Origin: Bacteroidales bacterium
GTDB taxonomy: Bacteria > Bacteroidota > Bacteroidia > Bacteroidales > Prolixibacteraceae
NCBI GenBank assembly: GCA_012719495.1
Contig: JAAYAG010000011.1
Coordinates: forward strand, 62,001 to 126,000
Direction of reading: 5' to 3'
DNA: 64,000 nt
Shown: positions 1 to 10,064 of the stretch, in pieces
How positions within the stretch are numbered: position 1 is the stretch's first letter
How the letters are laid out: every line of letters begins with the position of its first letter
Translations under genes and position numbers: made by a program
The notes under the pieces: model-generated
The model's database searches: none
Told to the model about the DNA's origin: nothing
Seen by the model: the letters and a program-made list of their open reading frames with translations, nothing else

Positions 1-1362
1 GACTTTTTCAACATTGAACTGGCAAAGAAAACCATGGCTGACGAACAGCGCATAATCAACACATCAATGCCAATAAATGGGGTAGAATTTGTGGGAACCA
101 AAGATGGGCGTTTCCGCTGGGTAAGTACATCGAAGGTGCCAATTACCGACAAAAACGGGAAAGTAATCGGAACCGTTGGAATTACGCACGACATAGACAA
201 AATGATGAGGGTTGAACAACGCTTGAAATCAGAACGCGATATGTTACAATTACTTATCGACCATATTCCCTCACCCATTTATTTCAAAGACACTCAATCG
301 AAATTTACCCGCGTAAATCTTGCCCAGGCAAAACTCCTTGGTGCCAATTCTCCCGAAGATGTGATTGGAAAATCAGATTTCGACTATTACACCCCTGAGA
401 ATGCTGACGAATTTTATAACGACGAAAAAAATATCATTGATAAGCATAAACCCCTAATTAATAAAGTAGAAGAATGTTTTCACCCAGGGGATGGGCTCCA
501 TTGGTTTTCTACTACAAAAATACCATTAAAAAATGAAGATGGCGAACTTTCGGGCATAGTTGGTGTATCGCACGACATTACCGATCAGATACTTATAAAA
601 AAGAACCTTGAACTGGCCAAAGAAAAAGCTGAGATAGCAAATTCGGCAAAAAGTAATTTTCTGTCGAATATGTCGCACGAAATTCGCACGCCAATGAACG
701 GGGTAATCGGCATGGCTGAAGTGCTTAATATGACCGATCTGGACGAAGAACAGAAGCGCATTGTGGACCTGATTATCAGATCAGGAAACAATTTATTGAA
801 TATTATCAATGATATACTTGACCTCTCGAAAATTGAAAGTGAAAAACTAATCATCGAAGCAGTCCCCATCGACATAAAATCGATCGTCAGGGAGGTACAT
901 GAAATGTTCTATTTCGGGGCTATTGAAAAGAAAATTAATTTCGTTTGTAAAATCGATTCCAACATACCGGAATCCGTTATTGGGGATTCACTCCGTCTGA
1001 AACAAGTGCTTATAAATCTGACCAGTAATGCATTAAAATTCACTCAAGAAGGTGAAATTGTACTTGAAGCAAGTTTCCTTGGGAACAATGATAAAAACCA
1101 CTGTGTGATCTTCAAAGTAAACGATACTGGCATTGGTATTGGTAAAGAACAAAAACAATATCTTTTCGAAGCATTCACCCAAGCCGATGCTTCTACTTCC
1201 AGAAAATACGGGGGAACAGGTTTAGGCCTCGCTATTTGTTCGCGCCTTGTAAAAATGATGGGTGGCAAACTTGATGTAATCAGCGAGTTAGGTACTGGAT
1301 CGACGTTCTTTTTTGATATTTGTTTCAAAAAAATATTTATCGATGACCATGATGCTATTTAA
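1..1362 (+). CDS. PAS-domain sensor histidine kinase, 5' end cut by window
   Basis: The frame is open to base 1, so the N-terminus lies outside the window; the first internal ATG at 34 is not the true start. Counting from that ATG, the protein shows the end of one PAS/PAC module (residues 1-60), a second PAS domain (about 70-185), a HisKA dimerisation domain with the phospho-acceptor His215 in SHEIRTPMNG, and an HATPase domain with the N-box NLTSNALKF, NDTGIGIG and GGTGLGLAI. It ends just after the ATPase domain, so the receiver is supplied separately by the gene 13 bases downstream. The H-box type is that of hybrid, phosphorelay-type kinases. No membrane segment is visible in the part present. 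The signal sensed is unknown. Confidence 0.93.
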   Translation, partial: DFFNIELAKKTMADEQRIINTSMPINGVEFVGTKDGRFRWVSTSKVPITDKNGKVIGTVGITHDIDKMMRVEQRLKSERDMLQLLIDHIPSPIYFKDTQSKFTRVNLAQAKLLGANSPEDVIGKSDFDYYTPENADEFYNDEKNIIDKHKPLINKVEECFHPGDGLHWFSTTKIPLKNEDGELSGIVGVSHDITDQILIKKNLELAKEKAEIANSAKSNFLSNMSHEIRTPMNGVIGMAEVLNMTDLDEEQKRIVDLIIRSGNNLLNIINDILDLSKIESEKLIIEAVPIDIKSIVREVHEMFYFGAIEKKINFVCKIDSNIPESVIGDSLRLKQVLINLTSNALKFTQEGEIVLEASFLGNNDKNHCVIFKVNDTGIGIGKEQKQYLFEAFTQADASTSRKYGGTGLGLAICSRLVKMMGGKLDVISELGTGSTFFFDICFKKIFIDDHDAI

Positions 1363-1375
1363 TTAACATACAATA

Positions 1376-1780
1376 ATGAATACCGAAAAAAAATACAAAA
1401 TACTTGTTGCCGAAGATAACCACATCAACATTCAAGTGGCCAAATATATGCTCGCGAAAGTTTCAACGGTGCTAGACTTTGTAATGGACGGACAAAGCGC
1501 AGTTGATCAATTTATTAATAATTCATACGATATTATCCTGATGGATATGAAGATGCCCGTTCTCGACGGAATTGAAGCAACAAAAGCAATTCGTGATATT
1601 GAAGCCAGCCGTAACAGTAAAACTCGGATCCCAATAATAGCCATGACAGCCAACAGCGCTTGCGAGAAAGCCGCCGACTGCGAAAAGGCCGGCATGGACG
1701 GGTTTCTTTCAAAACCTTTCAATACCGATGATTTATTACGGGTTATAAAAACAATTGAACAAGACAGACTACAACAATAA
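1376..1780 (+). CDS. Stand-alone response regulator receiver (REC) protein
   Basis: A 134-residue single-domain receiver with no output domain. All signature residues are present: acidic pair E13/D14, phospho-acceptor Asp57 in LMDMKMP, Thr91, and Lys113 in LSKPF. It starts 13 bases after the PAS histidine kinase and is almost surely co-transcribed and phosphorylated by it. The receiver resembles those fused to the C-terminus of hybrid kinases, so the pair looks like a hybrid kinase split into two genes. Without an output domain it probably acts by protein interaction or as a phosphorelay intermediate; the final target cannot be seen. Confidence 0.92.
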   Translation: MNTEKKYKILVAEDNHINIQVAKYMLAKVSTVLDFVMDGQSAVDQFINNSYDIILMDMKMPVLDGIEATKAIRDIEASRNSKTRIPIIAMTANSACEKAADCEKAGMDGFLSKPFNTDDLLRVIKTIEQDRLQQ

Positions 1781-1784
1781 TTGA

Positions 1785-1792
1785 TATTTTTG
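1785..1792 (+). promoter_or_regulatory. Bacteroidota -7 element before mutS2
   Basis: TATTTTTG matches the TAnnTTTG consensus of the Bacteroidota primary sigma factor exactly, immediately after the receiver stop codon and 15 bases before ATG 1808. No well-spaced -33 TTTG is seen. It argues that mutS2 has its own promoter and that translation starts at ATG 1808, not at the in-frame TTG at 1781, which lies upstream of this element. Confidence 0.5.
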
Positions 1793-1807
1793 CATCAAAA
1801 AAAAGCG

Positions 1808-4297
1808 ATGCAGGTAATTTTTCCATCAAATTTTGAACAGAAAATTGGTTTCGATAAAATAAGGCAAAACCTTAAAGACAATTGTCTCAGTGCCATTGGT
1901 GCCGATTATGTCGATGCCATTTCATTCATGAACCAAATAGAAGAAATTGATCTGCAAACCGGACTAACCGAAGAATTTCTTCGCATTATCCGCGAACACG
2001 ACAACTTTCCCACCACTTTTTACTTCGATATGCGTAAGTCGTTGAACAAAATTCGCATAGAAGGCACATTTCTCGAAGTACTGGAAGTTTTCGACCTTAA
2101 ACGCTCTCTTGAAACCTTAAAAGGAATTGTTTCATTTTTCAATGCGGCCAAAACAGATGCTTTTCCCCTGCTAAAAGCCAAAGCTGGAAATGTTTCAAAC
2201 TTCAACGAAATATTACGCGAAATAGACCGTATCCTTACCAAATTTGGCACAATAAAAGACAATGCTTCTTCAGAACTTGCTGAAATAAGAAAACAATTAT
2301 CAGCAGTGCAAAGCTCGATAAGCCGTAAGATACAATCAATTATGCAACAATTGCAATCCGACGGTATTGTAGAAGAAGGCACCACTGTTGTTCTGCGCGA
2401 CGGTAGACCGGTAATCCCGGTTGCAGCAGCCAATAAAAAGAAAATCAATGGTATAGTACACGATGAATCGGCCACAGGGAAAACAGCATTTATTGAACCA
2501 TCTGTAATTGTGGAACTTAACAACCGCGTACGCGAACTTGAAAATGCTGAAAAACGAGAAATAATTAAGATTTTGATCCGATTTTCAACCGAAGTACGCC
2601 CCGAAATTGATGCACTTCTTAACTCTTACGATTTTATGGGCGAAATTGATTTCATCAGAAGCAAAGCTCTGTATGCACATCAATACGACTGCATTAAACC
2701 GGAATTGAAAAACGAACCTTTCTTTGACTGGCAGCATGCAAAGCACCCAATCCTAACACAAGCACTCAGAAAAGAAAAACGAGAAGTTGTACCCTTGAGC
2801 CTAAGACTCGATGAACCCAACCGCATCTTGCTGATTTCGGGGCCCAACGCTGGAGGCAAATCAGTATGTCTCAAGTCGGTAGGAATAATACAGTATATGT
2901 TGCAATGCGGGTTGCTTGTTCCAATGGCCGACGGTTCAAAAATGGGCATCTTCGAAGCAATTTTTATCGATATTGGCGATGAACAATCCATCGAAAACGA
3001 CCTCAGCACCTACTCATCGCACCTAATGAACATGAAATTCTTTACCCGTAACTGCAACAAACGAACGCTAGTACTAATCGATGAGTTTGGAACAGGAACC
3101 GAACCAATGCTTGGAGGCGCAATTGCAGAAGCAGTGCTTAATAAACTTAACAAATTGGGTACTTTCGGGGTTATCACCACCCACTACACCAATCTGAAAC
3201 ACTTTGGTGCTGCTGAAAAAGGAATTGTTAACGGAGCAATGCTATATGATTCGGGACAAATGAGGCCCCTTTTCAAACTACAAATTGGTAACCCAGGAAG
3301 TTCTTTTGCTTTTGAAATTGCTCGAAAAATTGGGCTTTCGGAAGAAATACTGAATGAGGCAACCGAAAAACTCGGGAAAGAACACATCGATTATGACAAA
3401 CATTTGCGGGAAATCGTTCGTGACAAACAATACTGGGAATCGAAAAGACAAAAAATAAAAGAGACCGAACGAAAACTCGACAATCTTAGCGAAGAATACT
3501 CGAGTGAGTTGCAACAAGTTCAAAAACAGCGAAAACAGATTATTGCTGAGGCCAAACAGGAAGCTCAGAAAATTTTGGATGACGCCAATAAAATGGTTGA
3601 AAATACCATTCGTGAAATTCGCGAATCACAGGCCGAGAAAGAAAAAACCCGCGAAATCAGAAAAAGCTTTACTGAACATCGTGAAAAAATAGACCAAATA
3701 GAAACAGAAACTTCGGCAAAAATTGCACAACAGATGGAGCGGATAAAGCAAAAACAAAGCCGCGAAAAAAAACCTAAAGAAGTGCAAAAAACGGAGCCAA
3801 AACCAGTTCAAAAAACGATATTCAACCGTGGCGACAAAGTTAAACTGAAAGAAAACGGAAACATTGGTGAGATTATCGAAATTGACAAAAACAAAGTAGT
3901 ACTGGCATTGGGCAATTTAATGACTTCAATGGGGATCGATAAAATTGAGTCCATAAGCAACAATGAAGCAAAAAAGATTGAGAAAGAAACACGTATGGCT
4001 CCCAAAGCCGACAGCTTAAAACGCACCAACGAAATGATGGCCAAACGCCTCACGTTCAAGCCCGATATTGATGTTCGGGGGCAACGTGCCGAAGAAGCCC
4101 TTGCCAATATTCAGTCATTTATCGACGAATCAATAATGTTGCGCCAAAAAACCCTAAGAATTCTGCACGGAAAAGGATACGGAATCCTCAAGGAAATTAT
4201 CCGTAACTATCTGCGCACCGAACCAGCAGTGCAATCGTTCCGCGATGAGCATGTACAACTGGGCGGAGCAGGCATTACAGTGGTCGAACTGGAATAA
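1808..4297 (+). CDS. mutS2: Endonuclease MutS2 family protein
   Basis: 829 residues from ATG 1808; an in-frame TTG at 1781 lies upstream of a -7 element and is less likely. Order: N-terminal MutS core/clamp helices, ABC-type MutS ATPase with Walker A GPNAGGKS (345-352) and Walker B LVLIDEFGTGTEP, a long charged coiled coil (about 530-680, rich in K/E/Q), a KOW-like patch, and a C-terminal Smr domain (DVRGQRAEEA, HGKGYGILKE). It lacks the mismatch-recognition domain of MutS1. Family members have been linked to suppressing recombination and, in Bacillus, to splitting collided ribosomes; which role applies here is not shown. A dehydrogenase gene follows after 31 bases and may be co-transcribed. 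Confidence 0.96.
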   Translation: MQVIFPSNFEQKIGFDKIRQNLKDNCLSAIGADYVDAISFMNQIEEIDLQTGLTEEFLRIIREHDNFPTTFYFDMRKSLNKIRIEGTFLEVLEVFDLKRSLETLKGIVSFFNAAKTDAFPLLKAKAGNVSNFNEILREIDRILTKFGTIKDNASSELAEIRKQLSAVQSSISRKIQSIMQQLQSDGIVEEGTTVVLRDGRPVIPVAAANKKKINGIVHDESATGKTAFIEPSVIVELNNRVRELENAEKREIIKILIRFSTEVRPEIDALLNSYDFMGEIDFIRSKALYAHQYDCIKPELKNEPFFDWQHAKHPILTQALRKEKREVVPLSLRLDEPNRILLISGPNAGGKSVCLKSVGIIQYMLQCGLLVPMADGSKMGIFEAIFIDIGDEQSIENDLSTYSSHLMNMKFFTRNCNKRTLVLIDEFGTGTEPMLGGAIAEAVLNKLNKLGTFGVITTHYTNLKHFGAAEKGIVNGAMLYDSGQMRPLFKLQIGNPGSSFAFEIARKIGLSEEILNEATEKLGKEHIDYDKHLREIVRDKQYWESKRQKIKETERKLDNLSEEYSSELQQVQKQRKQIIAEAKQEAQKILDDANKMVENTIREIRESQAEKEKTREIRKSFTEHREKIDQIETETSAKIAQQMERIKQKQSREKKPKEVQKTEPKPVQKTIFNRGDKVKLKENGNIGEIIEIDKNKVVLALGNLMTSMGIDKIESISNNEAKKIEKETRMAPKADSLKRTNEMMAKRLTFKPDIDVRGQRAEEALANIQSFIDESIMLRQKTLRILHGKGYGILKEIIRNYLRTEPAVQSFRDEHVQLGGAGITVVELE

Positions 4298-4328
4298 ACA
4301 CAACCTTTCTACATTGATTAACAACACC

Positions 4329-7259
4329 ATGAGCAACTCACAATACGAAAAAAAGCTTAAAGCACTTGCTGCTCAGCTCGAGGGAGAACTTCGCTTTGAT
4401 TCTATTTCTAAAATATTATATGCAACCGACGCATCAGCCTATCGTGAAATGCCATTGGCGGTTGCAATCCCAGCATCGAAAAACGACATTGCAAAACTCA
4501 TATCATTTGCCCGCGAGAACGACACATCACTCATCCCACGCGGAGCAGGCACTTCGCTTGCCGGACAAGTAGTTGGCCACGGTATCGTCGTTGATGTGTC
4601 AAGGAACTTTGACAAGATAATAGAGATAAACAGTGAAGAACACTGGGCCAAGGTTGAACCGGGAGTTGTTTTAGCCGAACTCAATTCAAAAGCCAAATCA
4701 ATGGGGCTGCAGTTTGGTCCTGAGACATCAACAGCTACCCGATGTACTATGGGCGGAATGTTGGGGAATAACAGCTGTGGACTGCACTCGCTTGTCTATG
4801 GCAGTGTGCGTGAGCACATTATTGAAACAACTGCATTTTTAAGTGATGGCTCAGAGGTCGTTTTTAAGGAGCTGACACAAACCGAATTTGAAGATAAATG
4901 CAAGGAAAAAACCCTTGAAGGAGAGATTTACCGGCAAATAAAAAACATCTTATCCAATAAAAAGAATCTGGAAGAAATTGAAAATCAATTTCCTGACAAA
5001 ACTGTTCCAAGAAGGAATAACGGGTATGCGCTCGATCAACTATCACAAATGCAGCCTTTTAATCCAGATGGGGAAAAAATAAACCTGGCGAAATTCATTG
5101 CCGGTTCTGAAGGCACATTAGCATTTGTTACCGAAATGAAACTAAACATGGTTCCGCTGCCCCCAAAAGAAAAAGCGCTGCTCTGTGTACATTTTGAACA
5201 GCTCACTGATGCTTTTAATGCCAATCTCATCGGCTTAAGATACAAACCATGGGCAATTGAACTGATGGATAAAACCATCATTAATCTGACGAAAGAAAAT
5301 ATTGGACTGAAACGCAACCGCTTTTTTATCGAAGGCGAACCGGCTGCAATTCTGATCATCGAACTTTGTGGTGACACGAAAGAAGAACTCATTTCAACTG
5401 CAAAAGAAATTGAAAAAGAAATGCTTGCCAATAAACTAGGGTATCATTTCCCAATGATTTGGGGAAACGATATTCCAAAAGTTTGGGGTCTGCGTACAGC
5501 AGGGTTAGGGGTCCTTTCAAATTTACCCGGCGACTCAAAGCCCGTTTCAGTAATCGAAGACACAGCTATTCCGGTCGCCAGGTTCACCGAATTTCTCGAA
5601 GAATTCAGGAACATGATGAAAGAGATGAACCTCGAGGCTGTTTACCACGGACACATTGCCACCGGCGAGTTACACCTGAGGCCAATGCTAAACCTGAAAG
5701 ACAAAACCGATGTAGAGCGCTTCAGGGCTGTAGCCACACGGACTGCAATGCTGGTAAAAAAATACCGTGGATCGCTTAGTGGTGAGCATGGCGACGGTCG
5801 TCTCCGCGGAGAATTCATTCCATTGATGCTTGGAGAAAGGGTGTATCAGCTGTTAAAAGAAATAAAAGCGTGCTGGGATCCCAATCAAGTATTCAACCCA
5901 GGAAAAATAACCGATACCCCGGCAATGAACCAATCGTTGCGCTTTGAGCCGGGAAATGAAACCCGAACACTGAACAGCTACTTTGAATATAAATTAGAGC
6001 CCGGAATGGCTCGGGCAATAGAAAAATGTAACGGCTCGGGCGATTGCCTGAAACAGCAAGTGCGCGGAGGTACCATGTGCCCCAGTTATATGGTTACCCG
6101 AGACGAAATGCATTCAACACGCGGTCGAGCAAATATTTTGCGAGAATTAATTACCCGGCCGCAAAAGCTCAATTGGGCCGATCAACATGAAGTCCTTTAC
6201 GCCCTCGACCTATGCCTCTCGTGCAAAGCATGCAAAAGCGAATGCCCATCGGGAGTGGATATTACCAAGCTTAAAGCCGACTTTCTGCAAAATCATTACG
6301 ATGCAAATCCAATCCCCTTCAGGTCGAAAATTATAGCCAACTTCACTTCCATCATGAATTTGGCCTCATTCTTCCGTCCTGTATCTAACTATGCCATGCG
6401 TTCGCATATTTTTTCACCCCTGATTAAACTAGCAATTGAGTTTGCACCGCAACGACCTCTGCCTCAACTTTCAAAGATTCGCATGTCGGGCTGGTACGCA
6501 AAACGGGCGAAACATCAAGGGTTTGAAAAAGGAAAAGTATATCTCTATAACGACGAATTTCTTGAACTAACCGACTCTCATATAGGTATAAAAGCCTTTC
6601 TTCTTCTCGAAAAACTTGGATACGAAGTGATAATACCGCCCCACGTAGCCAGTGGGCGAACCTATCTTTCGAAAGGATTTGTGAAAAAAGCCCGGAATTT
6701 AGCCGAAAAGAATATTGAGATGTTAAAAGACATCATCAGTCCTGAGACCCCACTTATTGGAATTGAGCCTTCTGCGATCTTGTCATTTCGCGATGAATAC
6801 CCCGAAATTGTTGGCGAAAAATACAAAAACGATGCCCGCAAATTAGCCGAATCGGTGCTAATGTTCGATGAATTTATTGTTCGTGAATTAGAAAAAGGTA
6901 ACATCAGCCGAGAACAATTTACTAGTGAAAAAGCTGAAATTAAATTACATGGCCATTGTCATCAAAAGTCGTTAGCAACAACTTCATCTTCAATAAAAAT
7001 GCTGCAAATACCCATTAACTATACGGTTACAGAGATCCCATCGGGTTGCTGCGGAATGGCTGGTTCTTTCGGCTACGAAAAAGAACACTACAAACTTTCT
7101 ATGGAAATTGGAGAAATGGTACTCTTCCCTGCCATACGAGAGACTCCAACGAAAATAATAATTGCAGCACCAGGAACCAGTTGCCGTGAACAAATTGAAC
7201 ATGGGACAGGGCGCAAAGCACTTCATCCTATTGAAATACTGCATGATGCTTTACACTAG
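4329..7259 (+). CDS. FAD-binding and Fe-S D-2-hydroxyacid dehydrogenase (YdiJ/GlcD-GlcF fusion type)
   Basis: 976 residues from ATG 4329; an earlier in-frame ATG at 4245 would overlap mutS2 by 53 bases. The N-terminal half is a VAO-type FAD domain (PRGAGTSLAGQ near residue 70; NNSCG; SGEHGDGRLRGEF) as in D-lactate, glycolate and D-2-hydroxyglutarate dehydrogenases. Then come two 4Fe-4S cysteine clusters (from C567, and CLSCKACKSECP from C629) and C-terminal CCG-type segments (HGHCHQKS; SGCCGMAGSFG, Cys907/908) like GlcF/HdrD. The layout matches E. coli YdiJ, which oxidises D-2-hydroxyglutarate. It likely passes electrons to quinone at the inner membrane. The exact substrate (D-lactate or D-2-hydroxyglutarate) cannot be fixed by reading. 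Confidence 0.9.
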   Translation: MSNSQYEKKLKALAAQLEGELRFDSISKILYATDASAYREMPLAVAIPASKNDIAKLISFARENDTSLIPRGAGTSLAGQVVGHGIVVDVSRNFDKIIEINSEEHWAKVEPGVVLAELNSKAKSMGLQFGPETSTATRCTMGGMLGNNSCGLHSLVYGSVREHIIETTAFLSDGSEVVFKELTQTEFEDKCKEKTLEGEIYRQIKNILSNKKNLEEIENQFPDKTVPRRNNGYALDQLSQMQPFNPDGEKINLAKFIAGSEGTLAFVTEMKLNMVPLPPKEKALLCVHFEQLTDAFNANLIGLRYKPWAIELMDKTIINLTKENIGLKRNRFFIEGEPAAILIIELCGDTKEELISTAKEIEKEMLANKLGYHFPMIWGNDIPKVWGLRTAGLGVLSNLPGDSKPVSVIEDTAIPVARFTEFLEEFRNMMKEMNLEAVYHGHIATGELHLRPMLNLKDKTDVERFRAVATRTAMLVKKYRGSLSGEHGDGRLRGEFIPLMLGERVYQLLKEIKACWDPNQVFNPGKITDTPAMNQSLRFEPGNETRTLNSYFEYKLEPGMARAIEKCNGSGDCLKQQVRGGTMCPSYMVTRDEMHSTRGRANILRELITRPQKLNWADQHEVLYALDLCLSCKACKSECPSGVDITKLKADFLQNHYDANPIPFRSKIIANFTSIMNLASFFRPVSNYAMRSHIFSPLIKLAIEFAPQRPLPQLSKIRMSGWYAKRAKHQGFEKGKVYLYNDEFLELTDSHIGIKAFLLLEKLGYEVIIPPHVASGRTYLSKGFVKKARNLAEKNIEMLKDIISPETPLIGIEPSAILSFRDEYPEIVGEKYKNDARKLAESVLMFDEFIVRELEKGNISREQFTSEKAEIKLHGHCHQKSLATTSSSIKMLQIPINYTVTEIPSGCCGMAGSFGYEKEHYKLSMEIGEMVLFPAIRETPTKIIIAAPGTSCREQIEHGTGRKALHPIEILHDALH

Positions 7260-7484
7260 GAGTTTAACTTTTTTACATACTATGTTTTTATAATTTATAT
7301 GAATTTTGAATAATTATAAAATAAAAAATTAACTTTGATGCTCAAGTAAAAAACTGCCTCACAAAATGATGCTAACTATGTTTTTCATCGGGCAATATTT
7401 ACTATATTTAAAATGATTTTTTGAACCAAACCAAAAAATCACTTTACACTATAAAGATTTGTCTTACTTCTCATTAAGTCCTTT
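7260..7484. other. AT-rich intergenic region
   Basis: 225 bases between the dehydrogenase and the SAH-hydrolase-like orphan. It is strongly AT-rich. I see no exact TAnnTTTG element, hairpin terminator or short gene; the promoter of the downstream gene is presumably here. Confidence 0.5.
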
Positions 7485-9944
7485 ATGGCAAACATAGAGT
7501 TAAATAAAAAGGCAACAACAATAACGGAGAAAGAAAATGAAGTACAAACCTTTTCCCAAGGTTGCTTTTTAAGTACTCTACATATCCCGTTTACCCCTCT
7601 AGATAATAGCAACATCATTGTTAAACTCGATAATATTTTTCTATTCCACGGACTCGAAAAGATTGTATGTAAATTGCTCGACGAGGTTCGTGAATCATGC
7701 TTCAATAACTGCGGCGACATCTCGGCAAGTATTGATATTGAACATGAAGATTGTCCGATACTGGAAAAAATCGGAATAAATAAAATATCCTTCTTTCATT
7801 TCACCAACGAACCTAAGCGATTGCCCTTCCTGTACAAATCAATTGCAAATGAATTACGGAACATTTTTAACGCCATTCAAAACCCATCGGTGAACGAAGG
7901 CTTTTTCAATTCAAATTTACATGAAAGCCCCACGGCATTGCTTTTTTCATCCGATGAGCTCATTGAAGAAGAGAATATTAAGCTGAACTATCTTGTTGAA
8001 TTCGTTAGTCACTCACATTTACTCCGTTTTACTGTTGAAGATGTACAAAGTTCAAGACTAAATGTAAAAAGTATAAACCATAGGGAAATTTCTACAACCG
8101 AAAAACTAGCCAACTTCTTCACTATTAACCAGCATTCATATTTAATATTTTCAACACTAATAAACCTTTGCAGGGAATATAAGCTAAGCTATAAAGATTC
8201 TGGCATGCAACTTTCTGAGCTTCTTGGAGCAATAAAGATGCAAGGATATTCCAATATGCGCGAAATTAGCATAAACTGGACTAGTAATGTGGTTCAATCG
8301 CTGTTATCGGAAGAAGGAGAACACTGGCATTCTACATTAAATGGAATACTATTGGTCCTCTCCGACCCAATAGCCCTGAAATTATTATCTGAAGGGAAAA
8401 CAATTTCAATCGACAACAATGGGCAAAACGCATACCTATCATTTACACAGCGTGGCCGAAACCTACAGATCGATTTGGACAAAAAAAAGCTGGCCGTTCA
8501 GCTAAGTAAATACCTATACGACAACGAATTTATTGCAGCAAAGACCAAATTATTAGGCACCTCGCTCGAAAAAACCCATATTTTGTTTATCACCCCGTTT
8601 ACACAAAATACGCTTATAATGCTTGGTGCTTTCGAAAAGATGCACGCATATTCGGTTGATGTGCTGATAACAAATCCAGCTGAGAACATCCTTCCCAGCC
8701 ATATTGAGACAGCACTTTCGTTACCTGAATCTTGTTTTCGGTTTTTAGGCCTAAAGCAAGCCAAAGGAAAACATTCAGCATACAAATATTGCCTAAGCGA
8801 CAAATTCTCGTCGATAGAAGATTTGGCAGAATTACAATGGTGGCTCGAAGTTGGCGAATTTGATCTCTTTCACGCGATACAACGAATTGGATTACATCTG
8901 TTATTTAACAGCCTGGCACACAACAAGGCTATTTCAACAGTCATTATTGAAGATGATGCATACCTCACCTCTGCCCTTACCGAATATTCCAGCTCAAAAC
9001 TTTCAATTGCAGAAGTATTTGAAACTTGCGGTTATGAAAACGGCCTCATTCCTTATGAGACTAAGTCTGGTAATTTCAATTCGTGGCTCAATTCTGGTCT
9101 CGCAGGCAGCATCGAATTTGGGCTAAATGTTGCGTCCTCAACAAGCGAAACAGGCAAAAACATTGATTATTTCCCTTTCAAAAAAGTACTCCCGGCAGAA
9201 AAACTTTACGAATCAGAAGAAATTGCCCGCTCATGCATAAATGCAATAGAGAATTTGTTGAATTCGACCGGACGGACTATCAATGAGCGGAACTGGCTGA
9301 TTTTGGGCACACAAAACAACGTTGGAGAACACATCAAATCAATCTTAAACCAACGAACCCGATCGAAAAACATTACAGGAGTCTTAACTGACGGCTCACA
9401 CAATTTAAATAACAACAACGATTATTTATCAATCGATAATTTACCTGACTCACTCTATGAAAATTCCGATATGATTTTTTGCATAAGCGGAAACCAGGCC
9501 GCCAACGAAAACTTTTTCGAGAAATTGATTTTTAAAACAAAAAAACAACAACTTTTCTTAGCCAGCGGTACCACCCGAAACAACGAATTTATCCCTTTTA
9601 TCAACTGGATTGAAAAACTACAAACAGAAAAGTTTAATGATTGTGAGTCAACCATTATAAAAATTGAAAAGAAGCCAATTGAGAGCCAGAAATCATGGAG
9701 TTGCGCGGGGACACTGTATACCATAGAAATCAAGTCAACCAAAAACATTAAAGAACTTGATTTATATCTACTTAACAATGGAAACCCCATATATATGCAG
9801 CAATACGGTATAGTTCACGAAGCACTTCAGGAATCGATAACAGAATGCCTTCAAACATTGAATAGTTTGGCAACCGCTAAAAATGAATATGAAGAACAAT
9901 TTCTTGAAAAAATACAGTTAAATAAAACCCGAGTTATCACCTAA
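7485..9944 (+). CDS. Uncharacterised protein, C-terminal half like S-adenosylhomocysteine hydrolase
   Basis: 819 residues, no signal peptide or membrane segment, so probably cytosolic. The N-terminal 350 residues match nothing I recognise. From about residue 360 the order of features follows the S-adenosylhomocysteine hydrolase (SAHH) fold: HILFITPFTQNTLIMLGAF (like the substrate-domain HMTxQTAxLIETLxxLGA), TVIIEDDAYLTSAL (like MILDDGGDLT), then GSIEFGLNVASS, a linker, and a Rossmann-like segment NWLILGTQNNVGEHI with DMIFCISGNQ downstream. The glycine motif GTQNNVG lacks the middle Gly of the SAHH GxGxxG, and active-site residues look only partly kept. This is a weak-similarity inference. It is flanked by long AT-rich gaps, so it is probably its own transcript. 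It could be an enzyme of related chemistry or a binding protein. Confidence 0.4.
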   Translation: MANIELNKKATTITEKENEVQTFSQGCFLSTLHIPFTPLDNSNIIVKLDNIFLFHGLEKIVCKLLDEVRESCFNNCGDISASIDIEHEDCPILEKIGINKISFFHFTNEPKRLPFLYKSIANELRNIFNAIQNPSVNEGFFNSNLHESPTALLFSSDELIEEENIKLNYLVEFVSHSHLLRFTVEDVQSSRLNVKSINHREISTTEKLANFFTINQHSYLIFSTLINLCREYKLSYKDSGMQLSELLGAIKMQGYSNMREISINWTSNVVQSLLSEEGEHWHSTLNGILLVLSDPIALKLLSEGKTISIDNNGQNAYLSFTQRGRNLQIDLDKKKLAVQLSKYLYDNEFIAAKTKLLGTSLEKTHILFITPFTQNTLIMLGAFEKMHAYSVDVLITNPAENILPSHIETALSLPESCFRFLGLKQAKGKHSAYKYCLSDKFSSIEDLAELQWWLEVGEFDLFHAIQRIGLHLLFNSLAHNKAISTVIIEDDAYLTSALTEYSSSKLSIAEVFETCGYENGLIPYETKSGNFNSWLNSGLAGSIEFGLNVASSTSETGKNIDYFPFKKVLPAEKLYESEEIARSCINAIENLLNSTGRTINERNWLILGTQNNVGEHIKSILNQRTRSKNITGVLTDGSHNLNNNNDYLSIDNLPDSLYENSDMIFCISGNQAANENFFEKLIFKTKKQQLFLASGTTRNNEFIPFINWIEKLQTEKFNDCESTIIKIEKKPIESQKSWSCAGTLYTIEIKSTKNIKELDLYLLNNGNPIYMQQYGIVHEALQESITECLQTLNSLATAKNEYEEQFLEKIQLNKTRVIT

Positions 9945-10064
9945 AAATCTTTCGCCTATATTTTTCTTGTAAATAACGAATTTTTCATGAAAGAGATCGG
10001 TTTTTACGCACAAAAAAACGAATAGAATTGCATATTTGTAACCCAATATATTAAATGTAAAAGT

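Noticed and set aside
4245-4328. Earlier ATG for the FAD/Fe-S dehydrogenase
   Set aside because: It would overlap mutS2 by 53 bases, and the extra residues resemble no part of the family; ATG 4329 is the family-like start.
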